Source of the DNA: Bradyrhizobium huanghuaihaiense
GTDB lineage: Bacteria > Pseudomonadota > Alphaproteobacteria > Rhizobiales > Xanthobacteraceae
NCBI RefSeq assembly: GCF_007830635.1
Contig: NZ_VLLA01000017.1
Coordinates: forward strand, 62,001 to 126,000
Direction of reading: 5' to 3'
Length of the DNA: 64,000 bases
The notes under the pieces: model-generated
What the model saw: the letters and a program-made list of their open reading frames with translations, nothing else
Databases searched by the model: none
Told to the model about the DNA's origin: nothing
Made by a program: the position numbers and the translations under genes
Shown here: positions 45,411 to 54,768 of the stretch, piece by piece
Position numbering within the stretch: the first letter of the stretch is position 1
How the letters are laid out: the number at the start of each line of letters is the position of its first letter

Positions 45411-46169
45411 ATGGCAGCCATTTATTCTGACCTCGCCGGCAAGGTCGTTCTCGTTACCGGCGGCGCATCGGGAATTGGCGCTGCGATCGTGCGGCGGTTC
45501 GCGCAGCAGAACAGCAAAGTCGTGTTCTTCGACATCAAGGCCGACGAAGGCCTTCGCCTTGCACGCGAATTGTCCGATCAAGGCCTCGATGCACATTTCC
45601 AGCGCGTCGACCTCACCGATATCGCTGCGCTACGCGCCGGCGTCGCGGAAGCGCGCAACACGCACGGCGTGATCAACATCCTCGTCAACAATGCCGCGCA
45701 TGACGAACGTCACAAGACCGAGGACATGACGCCGGAATACTGGGATGACCGCATCGCGGTGAACCTGAAGCATCAGTTCTTCGCCGCGCAAGCTGTACTG
45801 CCGGACATGAAGGCGGCGAATGCCGGCGCCATCATCAATTTCGGCTCGGTGTCGTGGATCGCCGGACAAGGCGGCATGGCCGCGTACACGGCGAGCAAGT
45901 CCGGCGTGGTCGGACTGACGCGCTCGCTGGCGCGCGACTACGGTCCCTACAACATCCGTGTAAACGCGATCGCGCCGGGCTGGATCATGACCGAGCGCCA
46001 GCTCGAGAAATGGATGACGCCGGCGGGCGAGATCGAACTGCAGCAGCGACAGTGCCTGAAGCGCCGGCTGGTGCCGGACGAGGTCGCGAAATTCACCGTC
46101 TTCCTCGCCTCCGACGAAGCCTCCGCCTGCACCGCTCAGCACTACATCGTCGATGGCGGCTGGGTGTGA
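45411..46169 (+). CDS. Short-chain dehydrogenase/reductase
   Basis: A 252-residue NAD(P)-dependent oxidoreductase started at MAAIYSDLAGKVVLVTGG (45411). The cofactor motif is TGGASGIG, with ILVNNAAHD, the catalytic Ser in FGSVSWIAGQGG and YTASK (Tyr and Lys), and AIAPGWIMTERQ. Divergent from the sugar ABC operon, it may oxidise the imported sugar or a derivative; many relatives are aldose 1-dehydrogenases. It is soluble, and the substrate is unproven. Confidence 0.92.
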   Translation: MAAIYSDLAGKVVLVTGGASGIGAAIVRRFAQQNSKVVFFDIKADEGLRLARELSDQGLDAHFQRVDLTDIAALRAGVAEARNTHGVINILVNNAAHDERHKTEDMTPEYWDDRIAVNLKHQFFAAQAVLPDMKAANAGAIINFGSVSWIAGQGGMAAYTASKSGVVGLTRSLARDYGPYNIRVNAIAPGWIMTERQLEKWMTPAGEIELQQRQCLKRRLVPDEVAKFTVFLASDEASACTAQHYIVDGGWV

Positions 46170-46434
46170 ATGCCTTGAGGACGATCGCTGCACCTGGACG
46201 CAAACCGGGAGCCGCGGATCCATCCCGCTGCGTTGACCTTCGCCTGCTGCACCGCGAGACCATTTGCGCCGCAGCATTCAAAAATGAGACTGCCCGTCAA
46301 GCCGGACGAGGCGTCCACGCGTGCACCGCATTCGACTTCGGCTAGCTTCCCCATAAAGCCGCGGGCCCATTGAGAGCCACGGGTGTCACGCCGGTTCGGC
46401 GCGGCAACAAATCGACGACACAGGGAGGAGCACA
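46170..46434. other. Intergenic region before the Liv/hydroxylase system
   Basis: A 265-bp gap that must contain the promoter of the binding-protein gene. A strong ribosome-binding site (AGGGAGGAG) lies at its end; I cannot name a convincing promoter or operator. Confidence 0.45.
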
Positions 46435-47685
46435 ATGTCGAAATGCAGTATCGGACTGCTCGCGCTGAGCAGCCTGTTTCTTTCAGGCGCAGCGATCGCC
46501 CAGGAAAAGATCAAAGTGGGCGTGACCGCGACCCTCGAAGGCACCTACACGGTGCTCGGCGAGGACGGCATGCGCGGCCACCAGACGGCGCTCAATGTCC
46601 TTGGCAAGAAGATCGGCGACAAGGAGCTCGAATTCATCGTCGCCTCGACCGATGCGACACCGGACTCCGCGGTGCGCGCGGTCCGTAAGCTGATCGAGCA
46701 GGACAAGGTGCAGATCCTTCTGTCGCCCCTCTCCGGCGACGAGGGCATCGCGGTGAAGAACTTCGCGAAGACCCACCCCGAGCTGACCTTCATCAACGCG
46801 GCATCCGGCGCGCAGGAAACCACCTATGTCGACCCTGCCCCGAACTTCTTCCGCTACAACATGGACGGCGCACAGTGGCAGGTGGGCCTCGGCAAATACG
46901 CCTATGACGAGAAGAAGTATCGCAAGATCGCGACCGTCGGCGAGGACTACTCTTTCATCTACACCCAGGTGTTCGGGCTGGTGCTTGAGTTCTGCGGCGC
47001 CGGCGGACAGGTCACCAACAGGCAATGGGTGCCGCTCGGCACCAAGGACTTCGCCTCGGTCATCGCCGCCCTGCCCGACGACGTCGATGCCATCTATCTC
47101 GGCCTTGGCGGTGCGGATGCCGTCAACTTCCTCAACCAGTATCAGCAAGCCGGCGGCAAGGCGCATCTGATGGGCGGTTCCATCATGATCGACCAGACCA
47201 TCCTGTCGTCGAAAGGGAACGCCAAGAATGCCCTCGTCGGCACCATCGCCGCGAGCGGCCAGGCCGACACCTGGGAGGATCCGGGCTGGCAAAAGTTCGT
47301 CAAGGCCTATCAGGACGCCTTCCCGCCCAACAAGCGCTTCCCGAGCCCCTCGCTGCTGGCCACCAACTATTATGGCTCGACCATGGCCCTGATCCTCGCG
47401 CTGCGTCAGGTCAATGGCGATCTCTCCAACAACCAGGCGAAGTTCAGGGAAGCGCTGGCGAAGATCGAGCTCGACGCACCGAACGGCAAGATCAAGCTCG
47501 ACTCCAACCGCCAGGCGATCGGCACCAACTTCGTCACCGAGGTCGTCGATGACGGCAAGGGCGCGCTGTTCAGCAAGGTGGTGAAGGTGATCCCGAATGT
47601 GAACCAGACGCTCGGCTATGATCCGGCGGTGTTCTCGAAGATCGGACTGCCGAGCCGCACCGTGCCGGAATGTAAGAAGTACTGA
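46435..47685 (+). CDS. Liv-type ABC transporter substrate-binding protein
   Basis: A 416-residue periplasmic binding protein (Peripla_BP_6 fold) with signal peptide KCSIGLLALSSLFLSGAAIA behind AGGGAGGAG. The mature start KIKVGVTATLEGTYTVLGEDGMRGHQTALN and the segments DSAVRAVRKLIEQDKVQILLSPLSGDEG and YGSTMALILALRQVNGD are typical of LivJ/K-like and related proteins. These bind amino acids, urea, amides or aromatic acids; nothing here fixes the ligand, but downstream hydroxylase genes favour a small organic compound. It begins the system that continues beyond the right edge. Confidence 0.93.
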   Translation: MSKCSIGLLALSSLFLSGAAIAQEKIKVGVTATLEGTYTVLGEDGMRGHQTALNVLGKKIGDKELEFIVASTDATPDSAVRAVRKLIEQDKVQILLSPLSGDEGIAVKNFAKTHPELTFINAASGAQETTYVDPAPNFFRYNMDGAQWQVGLGKYAYDEKKYRKIATVGEDYSFIYTQVFGLVLEFCGAGGQVTNRQWVPLGTKDFASVIAALPDDVDAIYLGLGGADAVNFLNQYQQAGGKAHLMGGSIMIDQTILSSKGNAKNALVGTIAASGQADTWEDPGWQKFVKAYQDAFPPNKRFPSPSLLATNYYGSTMALILALRQVNGDLSNNQAKFREALAKIELDAPNGKIKLDSNRQAIGTNFVTEVVDDGKGALFSKVVKVIPNVNQTLGYDPAVFSKIGLPSRTVPECKKY

Positions 47686-47711
47686 CGCATCACATCGGCA
47701 GGACGCAACCG

Positions 47712-47742
47712 GGGAGCGACTCGCTGACGCGGTCGCTCTCCG
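47712..47742 (+). terminator. Hairpin after the binding-protein gene
   Basis: Ten-bp arms (47712-47721 and 47733-47742, one G-T pair) with an 11-nt loop lie 27 bp past the stop. No T-run follows. It probably limits read-through or stabilises the binding-protein mRNA, giving more binding protein than permease. Confidence 0.5.
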
Positions 47743-47807
47743 CTCTTGCAATCTCGGCGCCTTTGTTGAACGCTGGCTGAAAAGAAGAACATTCGGGAGG
47801 GGAAGGC

Positions 47808-48635
47808 ATGAGCCGCGCGCTCGCCGTCTTCCACGGCCGCTTCGGCCGGGCGACGGTTTATCAATTGAACCGCCCTTTCAATATCCACGCCCATCGCGAA
47901 GGTCATCTGATCTTCCATGTCGGCGGCATGCCGGCATGCATCGATGTCTCCGACGGACACTATGATCTCACCGAATCCTCCGTCGTCGCCGTCAATCCCT
48001 GGGAGCCGCACAACTTCCTGCCGACCGACCTCGATGGCGGCGCCATCTTCTTCGTGCTCTACGTCAATGCCGAATGGTTTGCGCCCGACGCTTCGGGCAC
48101 CGACCGGCTGCGGTTCGGCCGCACCCAGTTCAGGCGCACGCCTGCACTCGACAAGCACATCAGGCGGACCGCCGCGCTCGTGTGCGGCGCACCATCCCTC
48201 TCCAGCCTCGATTCCGAACTAAGGCGGCTGATCGACATCTGCTACGACGAGAGCTGGCAGCAGGCCGAGATCGCGCGCGATCCACGCGCAAACGGCGCCG
48301 TCACCGATTTTCGCGTGCGCAAATGCATCAAGATGATGACCGAAAGCCCCGGCGCCGAGATCGAGCTCGACACCATTGCGCGCGAATCCGGCCTGTCGCG
48401 GCCGCACTTCTACCGGCTGTTCCGCGTTCAGACCGGAGTCACGCCGAACCTCTATCTCAACACATTGATCATGGAACAGGCGCTCGAAGCACTGGTGGCC
48501 AGCGAGACGCCGATCGCCGACATCGGCTTCGATCTCGGTTTCTCCTCGCAGAGCGGTTTCACCCGCTTCTTCGCCGCCAATGTGGGGATGGCTCCGACCG
48601 ATTATCGCCGCGCCGCCAAGGTTTTGCGCGCCTGA
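47808..48635 (+). CDS. AraC-family transcriptional regulator
   Basis: A 275-residue regulator. The N-terminal half is a cupin-like sensor domain (FNIHAHREGHLIFHVGGMP, SSVVAVNPWEPHNFLP); the C-terminal half holds two helix-turn-helix motifs (LDTIARESGLSRPHFYRLFRVQTGVTP and PIADIGFDLGFSSQSGFTRFFAANVGMAPTDYRR). It sits between the binding protein and permease genes in the same direction and most likely controls this operon in response to the imported compound or a product. GGGAGGGGAAGGC lies just before the ATG. Confidence 0.92.
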   Translation: MSRALAVFHGRFGRATVYQLNRPFNIHAHREGHLIFHVGGMPACIDVSDGHYDLTESSVVAVNPWEPHNFLPTDLDGGAIFFVLYVNAEWFAPDASGTDRLRFGRTQFRRTPALDKHIRRTAALVCGAPSLSSLDSELRRLIDICYDESWQQAEIARDPRANGAVTDFRVRKCIKMMTESPGAEIELDTIARESGLSRPHFYRLFRVQTGVTPNLYLNTLIMEQALEALVASETPIADIGFDLGFSSQSGFTRFFAANVGMAPTDYRRAAKVLRA

Positions 48636-48826
48636 CCGCTGTACGAAAAGATACTCACGATCAAACGTCGCCCTCCCCGCCCGGCTAGGATGCGGGCAAC
48701 GCGATCCCGAGATGATCGCGACCGACGGGAGCGCACGTCCATGGCAAGGCCTGCAGCCGCTGCAAGGCTGTCCGACCTGCATTCGATGAACGATCGCCGC
48801 GTCGCCCGGACAAACGGACGGCGCAC

Positions 48827-49837
48827 ATGAGCCGTTTCATCGAACGCCATCCCGCCTGGGCGCTGATCACGATCATTGCCATTGCCGTCTTACTCTGGCT
48901 GATCTTCTCGGTCTGGCCGCCGGGTCTCGAAGAGGCGATCGGCCGCAAACGCGTCTTCCTCAATGCCGTCTTCAACGGCATTACGCTCGGGGGCCTCTAC
49001 TTTCTCGTCGCCAGTGGCTTCACGCTGATCTTCGGCCTGATGCGCAACGTCAATCTCGCCCACGGCTCGCTCTATCTGTTCGGCGGCTATGTCGGCTACG
49101 CCGTCAGCACGTCGACCGGCTCCTGGACCCTCAGCTTCATCGTCGCCTTTATCCTGACGGCCCTGGTCGGCGTGCTGCTCCAGGTGATCGTGTTCCGGCG
49201 CATGGAGGGCCAGGACCTCAGGCAGACCATGGTGACGATCGGACTGTCGATCGTGTTTGCCGATCTCATGCTCTGGGCCTGCGGCGGCGATTTCTACCAG
49301 ATCCAGACCCCGAGCTGGTTGATCGGGCCCGTGGACCTGCCGCTGATCACCGCGGTGAAGTCCTCGGGCGAACCGGTCTATCTCAGATATCCGATGGTAC
49401 GGCTCGTGATCTTCGCTGCGTCCGTGGTCATCGGCGTCGCGATGTGGCTCGCGCTCAACCGCACCCGGATCGGCATGATCATCCGCGCCGGCGTCGATGA
49501 TCGCGACATCCTTGCCGCAACCGGCGTGCGCATCCAGCTCGTCTTCGTGCTGGTGTTCGCGTTCGGCGCGGGGCTTGCCGGCATCGCCGGCGTGGTCGGC
49601 GGCACCTTCCAGTCATTATCGCCCGGCGAGGACATCCGCTTCCTGCTCGCCTCGCTCGTCGTCGTGATCGTGGGCGGCATGGGCTCGATCCCCGGTGCGG
49701 CACTCGGCGCGCTGATCATCGGCCTCGCCGAGCAGCTCGGCTCGGTCTACATCCCGACCTACGCCATCGTCGTGACCTTCCTGATCATGGTGCTGGTGCT
49801 GGCGATCCGGCCGCAAGGCCTGTTGGCGAGGCGCTGA
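48827..49837 (+). CDS. Liv-type ABC permease (LivH-like)
   Basis: A 336-residue inner-membrane permease with about eight hydrophobic segments. VFNGITLGGLYFLVASGFTLIFGLMRNVNLAHGSLYLFGGYVGY is the LivH signature; GVDDRDILAATGVRI is the coupling region and LVVVIVGGMGSIPGAALGALIIGLAEQLG a conserved late helix. It pairs with the permease 1 bp downstream. The N-terminus is about 45 residues longer than classical LivH and contains one extra hydrophobic helix (WALITIIAIAVLLWLIFSV). Confidence 0.93.
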   Translation: MSRFIERHPAWALITIIAIAVLLWLIFSVWPPGLEEAIGRKRVFLNAVFNGITLGGLYFLVASGFTLIFGLMRNVNLAHGSLYLFGGYVGYAVSTSTGSWTLSFIVAFILTALVGVLLQVIVFRRMEGQDLRQTMVTIGLSIVFADLMLWACGGDFYQIQTPSWLIGPVDLPLITAVKSSGEPVYLRYPMVRLVIFAASVVIGVAMWLALNRTRIGMIIRAGVDDRDILAATGVRIQLVFVLVFAFGAGLAGIAGVVGGTFQSLSPGEDIRFLLASLVVVIVGGMGSIPGAALGALIIGLAEQLGSVYIPTYAIVVTFLIMVLVLAIRPQGLLARR

Positions 49838-49838
49838 G

Positions 49839-50927
49839 ATGTCGTTGCTGCAGAGCACCCAGCTTCGCGCCACCCCGCCCGCATCAGCCGCCCGCCGCGC
49901 CTTCATCCGCGCCTGGCCGGAATTTGAGAACCCAGCGGCTTGGCTGGTGGCGCTGATTCTCGTCATCATGCCGCTGATCGCGAGCGGCTTCTTCCTGATC
50001 GAGATCTTCGGCACCACCTTGATCCTCGGCACCATCGCGCTCAGCCTGATGTTCCTCGCAGGCTACGGCGGCATGGTCAGCCTGATGCAGCTGACCATCG
50101 CGGGATTTGCCGCCTACATGGTCGCGGTATTCGGCATCAGCGCCAACACCAATATCAGCCTGGGCTGGCCGTGGTGGCTCGCAACGCCGATGGCACTCGC
50201 GCTCGCGACCGCCTTCGGCACGCTCGGCGGCGCGCTCGCGGTGCGCACCGAGGGCATCTACACCATCATGATCACACTGGCGATCGGTGCGGCCTTCTAC
50301 TACTTCACCAACCAGAACTGGGCGATCTTCGGCGGCCACACCGGCATCAATACCGTCGCCACCCCGCATTTCTGGGGCATCGACTGGCGTACCGATATCG
50401 CGTTCTATTACGTGACGCTCGGCGTCGCCGCGATCTGCTACTTTGCGGTCCAGTATATCTCACGCGCGCCATTCGGCCTCGCGCTGCAGGGCGTGCGCGA
50501 CAACCCACGCCGGATGGCCGCGCTCGGCTTCAATGTCAACGCGCATCGCGTGGCGGCGTATGCCTTCGCTTCCTTCATCGCCGCGCTCGGCGGGGTACTG
50601 CAGGTCTGGAACTACCGCCAGATCTCGCCGGGCTCGGTCAGCGTCGGTGCCTGCATCGACGTGCTGATCATCGCCGTGGTCGGCGGCATCACCCGCCCGA
50701 TCGGCCCCTTCATCGGTGCGCTGATCTTCGTGCTGCTGCGCACCTTCGCGCTCGACTTCCTGGTCAGGCTCGGGCTCGACGGCAACCGCTTCCGCCTGCT
50801 GATCGGGCTCGGCTTCCTCGCCATCGTGTTCTGGTCCTCGGACGGCGTCATCGGACTGTGGCAGCGGTGGCGTCAGAGCCAGCGTCCGCGGACGGATCGC
50901 CCAGACGGAGGGCGCGGCCATGGATAG
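49839..50927 (+). CDS. Liv-type ABC permease (LivM-like)
   Basis: A 362-residue inner-membrane permease. LSLMFLAGYGGMVSLMQLTIAGFAAYMVAVFG, GALAVRTEGIYTIMITLAIGAAFYYF and the coupling segment APFGLALQGVRDNPRRMAALGFNVNAHRVAAYAF are LivM hallmarks. It overlaps the following ATPase gene by 8 bp. An Arg-rich soluble tail of about 20 residues closes it. Confidence 0.93.
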   Translation: MSLLQSTQLRATPPASAARRAFIRAWPEFENPAAWLVALILVIMPLIASGFFLIEIFGTTLILGTIALSLMFLAGYGGMVSLMQLTIAGFAAYMVAVFGISANTNISLGWPWWLATPMALALATAFGTLGGALAVRTEGIYTIMITLAIGAAFYYFTNQNWAIFGGHTGINTVATPHFWGIDWRTDIAFYYVTLGVAAICYFAVQYISRAPFGLALQGVRDNPRRMAALGFNVNAHRVAAYAFASFIAALGGVLQVWNYRQISPGSVSVGACIDVLIIAVVGGITRPIGPFIGALIFVLLRTFALDFLVRLGLDGNRFRLLIGLGFLAIVFWSSDGVIGLWQRWRQSQRPRTDRPDGGRGHG

Positions 50928-51702
50928 CGTCGCCCAACGCCTCTCCGCCGTCGGTGCCAGTGCCGCGCTCGAGCTACGCGGCGTGACGCGGCTGTTCGGC
51001 GCGCTGGCAGCGCTGACGGACGTCACCTTCACGGTGCGGCCGGGCGAGCGGCGCGCCGTGCTCGGCTCCAACGGCGCCGGCAAGACCACGCTGTTCAACT
51101 GCATCACCGGCGATTTCCCGCCTTCCTCCGGCACAATCCGCTTCTTCGGCGAAGACGTCACGCACTTCCCGCCCTATGAACGCATCCGCCGCGGGCTGCG
51201 CCGCACCTACCAGATCTCGGCGCTGTTCCCGGGCCTCACCGTGCAGGACAACGTCTATCTCGCCTGCCGCGGCGTCTCGCGCGGACGCTTCTCGTTTCTG
51301 CGGCCGGGACAGAATGATGCCCTGATGCATGCAGCCGACAATCTCGTCCAGGCCGTGCATCTGTCCGCCGTGAAGGACCAGCGCGTGGCCGAGCTCGCGC
51401 ACGGCCAGCAGCGCCAGCTCGAGATCGCGCTCGCGCTGGCCGGCGCCCCGCGCTTCGTCCTGTTCGACGAGCCGGCCGCGGGGCTGTCGCCGACCGAACG
51501 GGCCGAGCTGATCGAGATCCTGACTTCCCTGCCCGCCCATATCGGCTACATCATCATCGAGCACGACATGGACGTGGCGCTGCGCGTCGTCGAGAGCGTC
51601 ACGATGATGCACAACGGGCGCGTCTTCAAGGAGGGCCTGCCGCAGGAGATCCAGTCCGATCCCGAGGTGCAGGAGCTCTATCTCGGAGGCGGCCATGAAT
51701 GA
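50920..51702 (+). CDS. Liv-type ABC ATPase (LivG-like)
   Basis: A 260-residue ATPase. Walker A GSNGAGKTT (49-57), Q-loop region YQISALFPGLTVQDNVYLA, signature LAHGQQRQLEIALALA (His replaces the usual Ser-Gly pair's first residue, common in LivG), Walker B FVLFDEPAAGLSP and switch His in IIIEHDMDVALRV. It overlaps its neighbours by 8 bp on both sides. It forms a heterodimer with the N-terminal domain of the next gene. Confidence 0.94.
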   Translation: MDSVAQRLSAVGASAALELRGVTRLFGALAALTDVTFTVRPGERRAVLGSNGAGKTTLFNCITGDFPPSSGTIRFFGEDVTHFPPYERIRRGLRRTYQISALFPGLTVQDNVYLACRGVSRGRFSFLRPGQNDALMHAADNLVQAVHLSAVKDQRVAELAHGQQRQLEIALALAGAPRFVLFDEPAAGLSPTERAELIEILTSLPAHIGYIIIEHDMDVALRVVESVTMMHNGRVFKEGLPQEIQSDPEVQELYLGGGHE

Positions 51703-53905
51703 GGCCCGCCGCTCTTCCCCTGCGCTCGAGGTCCGCGGCCTCGACGTCTACTACGGTCACTCCCACGCGCTGCAAGGCGTCGATCTCACGCTGGACAGCG
51801 GCGTATTCTCCGTCGTCGGCCGCAACGGCATGGGCAAGACCACGCTGTGCAAGGCGATCATGGGGCTCGTTGGCGTGAGCGGCGGATCGATCCGCGTGCG
51901 CGGCGAGGATGTCACGCGGCGGCCGTCGGCCCAGATCGCCCGGCTCGGCGTCGGCTATGTGCCGCAAGGCCGCCGTCTCTGGCGCTCGCTCAGCGTCGAT
52001 GAGCATCTGCAGCTTGCCGGCGGCATGCGGCAAGGGGCCTGGACCGTCGAGCGGATCTACGACACCTTCCCGCGCCTCGCTGAACGCAAGGGCCACGGCG
52101 GCGGCCAGCTCTCCGGCGGCGAGCAGCAGATGTTGGCGATCTCGCGCGCGCTGCTCACCAATCCGCATCTCTTGATCATGGACGAGCCGACCGAAGGCCT
52201 CGCGCCCGTCATCGTCGCGCAGGTCGAGGAGATGCTGCTGCGGCTCGGCGAGGACGGCGACATGTCCGTGCTCGTGATCGAGCAGAACATCGGGGTGGCC
52301 ACGGCGATCTCGCGCAATGTCGCGATCATGGTCAACGGCCGCGTCAACCGCATCATCGACTCCGGCCGCCTTGCCGCGGACCGCGAGCTGCAGCAGCGCC
52401 TGCTCGGCGTCGGGCTTCACGCCGAGCTCGAGCCCGATAGCGACATCTCCGAGGCTGCCCGCGGCGCGAAGCCAGCGCCGGCGCCGCGCCCGGGCGGACC
52501 GATCCGCATCTACGTTTCCAACCCGACGCTCCCGACGCGATGGTCGCAGCCGGTGCCGATCGCCCGCATCGAGGCGGCGGCCCGCACGGTCTCGACGCAT
52601 GTCGCGCGGCTGGAGGAGACGACGCGGCGCAGGCGCGAGCCGGTGGCGGCGCAGACCGCCGGCCCGCCCATCGTCCTGGTCGTCGGCACGCTCGATACCA
52701 AGGGCACCGAGTTGCGCTTCATCCGCGACATCGTTGCAGGAACCGGTCTACGCACCCGGCTGGTCGACGTCTCGACCAGCGGCAAGCATTCGAGCTGCGA
52801 TGTCTCCGCGCAGGAGATCGCGCTGAACCACGGCCGCGGCGGTGCGGCCGTGTTCGGCCCCGATCGCGGCGCTGCCGTGACCGCGATGGCCGATGCGTTC
52901 GCCAATTGGCTGCGACGCCAGGGTAACGTTGCCGGCGTGATCACGGCCGGCGGCTCGGGCGCGGCGTCGCTGGTTGCGCCGGGCATGCGTACCCTTCCCG
53001 TCGGCGTGCCCAAACTGATCATCTCCTCCATCGCCTCGGGCGATGTCGGGCCCTATGTCGGCCCCGCCGACATCACGATGATGTACTCGGTCACGGACGT
53101 GCAGGGGCTGAACTCGATCTCGCGCGCGGTGCTGGCCAACGGCGCCAACGCGCTCGCCGGAATGGCCAAGGCGCGCCTTGATGCGCATGCCGCGGCGGCG
53201 CGCGAGGCCGGCGGCCTGCCCTCGGTCGGCATCACCATGTTCGGCGTCACCACGCCTGCCGTGCAGAAGATCGCGGCCGAGCTGCACGACGATTTCGAAT
53301 GCCTGGTCTTCCACGCCACCGGCGTCGGTGGCCGTTCCATGGAAAAGCTCGTGGAGTCCGGCCAGCTCGCCGGCGTCATCGACCTCACCACGACCGAAAT
53401 CTGCGACCTGCTGATGGGCGGCGTGTTTCCGGCGACCGAGGATCGTTTTGGCGCGATCATCCGCAGCCGGCTGCCCTATGTCGGCTCGGTCGGCGCGCTC
53501 GACATGGTCAATTTCGGCGCGCTCGACACCATCCCCGAGCGCTACCGCGGCCGCAAATTCCACGTCCACAATCCGCAGGTCACGTTGATGCGGACGACTG
53601 CCGAGGAGAACGAGCGCATCGGCCGCTGGATCGCCGAGCGGCTCAACCAGATGGATGGCCCTGTGCGCTTCTTCCTGCCCGAGGGCGGCGTCTCCGCGCT
53701 CGATGCGCGAGGCCAGCCGTTCTGGGATCCGGACGCCGATGCCGCGCTGTTCCGCTCGCTGGAGCGCAATGTCCGGCAGACCGGCAACCGCCAGCTCATT
53801 CGCACGCCCAAGAACATCAACGATCCCGACTTCGCCGCCGTCATCGTCAGCGCGTTCCGAACCCTGTTCGGCCGCACCGGCGCGCGGCGGAGACTAGCGA
53901 GGTGA
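51695..53905 (+). CDS. Fusion: LivF-like ABC ATPase plus UPF0261/Tm-1-like domain
   Basis: A 736-residue two-part protein. Residues 10-240 are a complete LivF-type ATPase: Walker A GRNGMGKTT (42-50), signature LSGGEQQ (139-145), Walker B LLIMDEP (159-165), then VIEQNIGVA. A Pro/Ala/Arg-rich linker (about 245-322) leads into a UPF0261/Tm-1-like ATP-binding domain (about 325-730), recognised by VLVVGTLDTKGTELRFIRDI, FGPDRGAAVTAMADAFANWL, VITAGGSGAASLVAPGMRTLPVG, HATGVGGRSMEKLV and FHVHNPQVTLMRTT. LivF proteins are normally about 235 residues. In plant Tm-1, the UPF0261-like part is joined to a TIM-barrel part; here that TIM barrel is the next gene. No frameshift is needed for the fusion. Confidence 0.92.
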   Translation: MNEARRSSPALEVRGLDVYYGHSHALQGVDLTLDSGVFSVVGRNGMGKTTLCKAIMGLVGVSGGSIRVRGEDVTRRPSAQIARLGVGYVPQGRRLWRSLSVDEHLQLAGGMRQGAWTVERIYDTFPRLAERKGHGGGQLSGGEQQMLAISRALLTNPHLLIMDEPTEGLAPVIVAQVEEMLLRLGEDGDMSVLVIEQNIGVATAISRNVAIMVNGRVNRIIDSGRLAADRELQQRLLGVGLHAELEPDSDISEAARGAKPAPAPRPGGPIRIYVSNPTLPTRWSQPVPIARIEAAARTVSTHVARLEETTRRRREPVAAQTAGPPIVLVVGTLDTKGTELRFIRDIVAGTGLRTRLVDVSTSGKHSSCDVSAQEIALNHGRGGAAVFGPDRGAAVTAMADAFANWLRRQGNVAGVITAGGSGAASLVAPGMRTLPVGVPKLIISSIASGDVGPYVGPADITMMYSVTDVQGLNSISRAVLANGANALAGMAKARLDAHAAAAREAGGLPSVGITMFGVTTPAVQKIAAELHDDFECLVFHATGVGGRSMEKLVESGQLAGVIDLTTTEICDLLMGGVFPATEDRFGAIIRSRLPYVGSVGALDMVNFGALDTIPERYRGRKFHVHNPQVTLMRTTAEENERIGRWIAERLNQMDGPVRFFLPEGGVSALDARGQPFWDPDADAALFRSLERNVRQTGNRQLIRTPKNINDPDFAAVIVSAFRTLFGRTGARRRLAR

Positions 53906-53908
53906 CCG

Positions 53909-54742
53909 ATGGCCAGGTTTGAACGCGCAGCCCTCCTGAAGAAGTTCCGCGACATGGCAAGGCGCGGCGAGCCGATCGTCGGCGGCGGCGCCGGCACAGG
54001 CCTGTCGGCCAAATGCGAGGAGGCCGGCGGCGTCGATCTCATCGTCATCTACAATTCCGGCCGCTATCGCATGGCCGGCCGCGGCTCGCTCGCGGGCCTG
54101 ATGGCCTATGGCGATGCCAACGCCATCGTGCTCGAAATGGCCAGTGAGGTGCTCCCGGTGGTCGGCCAGACCCCGGTGCTCGCGGGCGTCAACGGCACCG
54201 ACCCGTTCCGCGACATGGACGTCTTTCTCGACCAGCTGAAGGCCCTTGGTTTCGCCGGCGTCCAGAACTTTCCGACGGTCGGTCTGATCGACGGCACTTT
54301 CCGCGCCAATCTCGAGGAGACCGGCATGTCCTATGCGCTCGAGATCGACATGATCGCGAAAGCGCACGACAAGGACATGCTGACCACGCCCTACGTGTTC
54401 AGCGAGAAGGAGGCCGCCGCGATGGCGATCGCCGGTGCCGACATCATCGTCTGCCACATGGGGCTGACGACGGGCGGGACGATCGGCGCGCAGACCGCCT
54501 TGAGGCTCAAGGACTGTCCCGCGCGGATCGACACCTGGGCCACAGCTGCGCTCAGCGTCAATCCGGACATCCTGGTGCTGGCCCATGGCGGCCCAATCGC
54601 CGATCCCGCCGACGCCGATTTCATCATGAAGAACACCCGTCATTGCCACGGCTTCTACGGCGCCTCCTCGATGGAGCGGCTGCCCGTGGAGCGGGCGCTG
54701 ACGGAGCAGGTACGTCAATTCAAGGCGATCGGCGCGCGGTAA
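53909..54742 (+). CDS. TIM-barrel 'phosphoenolpyruvate hydrolase family' protein
   Basis: A 277-residue soluble TIM-barrel protein of the PEP-hydrolase-like family that forms the second half of plant Tm-1 proteins. Segments: GEPIVGGGAGTGLSAKCEEAGGVDLIVIYNSGRYRMAGRGSLAG, VLAGVNGTDPFRDMDVFL, GFAGVQNFPTVGLIDG, ADIIVCHMGLTTGGTIGA and GFYGASSMERLPVE. Relatives resemble PEP-mutase/isocitrate-lyase-type enzymes, but the reaction is not established. It starts 3 bp after the UPF0261 fusion gene, the usual bacterial pairing, so the two products probably form a complex. Confidence 0.9.
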   Translation: MARFERAALLKKFRDMARRGEPIVGGGAGTGLSAKCEEAGGVDLIVIYNSGRYRMAGRGSLAGLMAYGDANAIVLEMASEVLPVVGQTPVLAGVNGTDPFRDMDVFLDQLKALGFAGVQNFPTVGLIDGTFRANLEETGMSYALEIDMIAKAHDKDMLTTPYVFSEKEAAAMAIAGADIIVCHMGLTTGGTIGAQTALRLKDCPARIDTWATAALSVNPDILVLAHGGPIADPADADFIMKNTRHCHGFYGASSMERLPVERALTEQVRQFKAIGAR

Positions 54743-54768
54743 CGCCGGAAGGTTCGAAGGAGGGAAAC

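Noticed and set aside
46483..47751. 422-codon minus-strand frame rich in Asp, Glu, His and Val
   Set aside because: Complement of the binding-protein gene, which has a signal peptide, a strong ribosome-binding site and a clear family.
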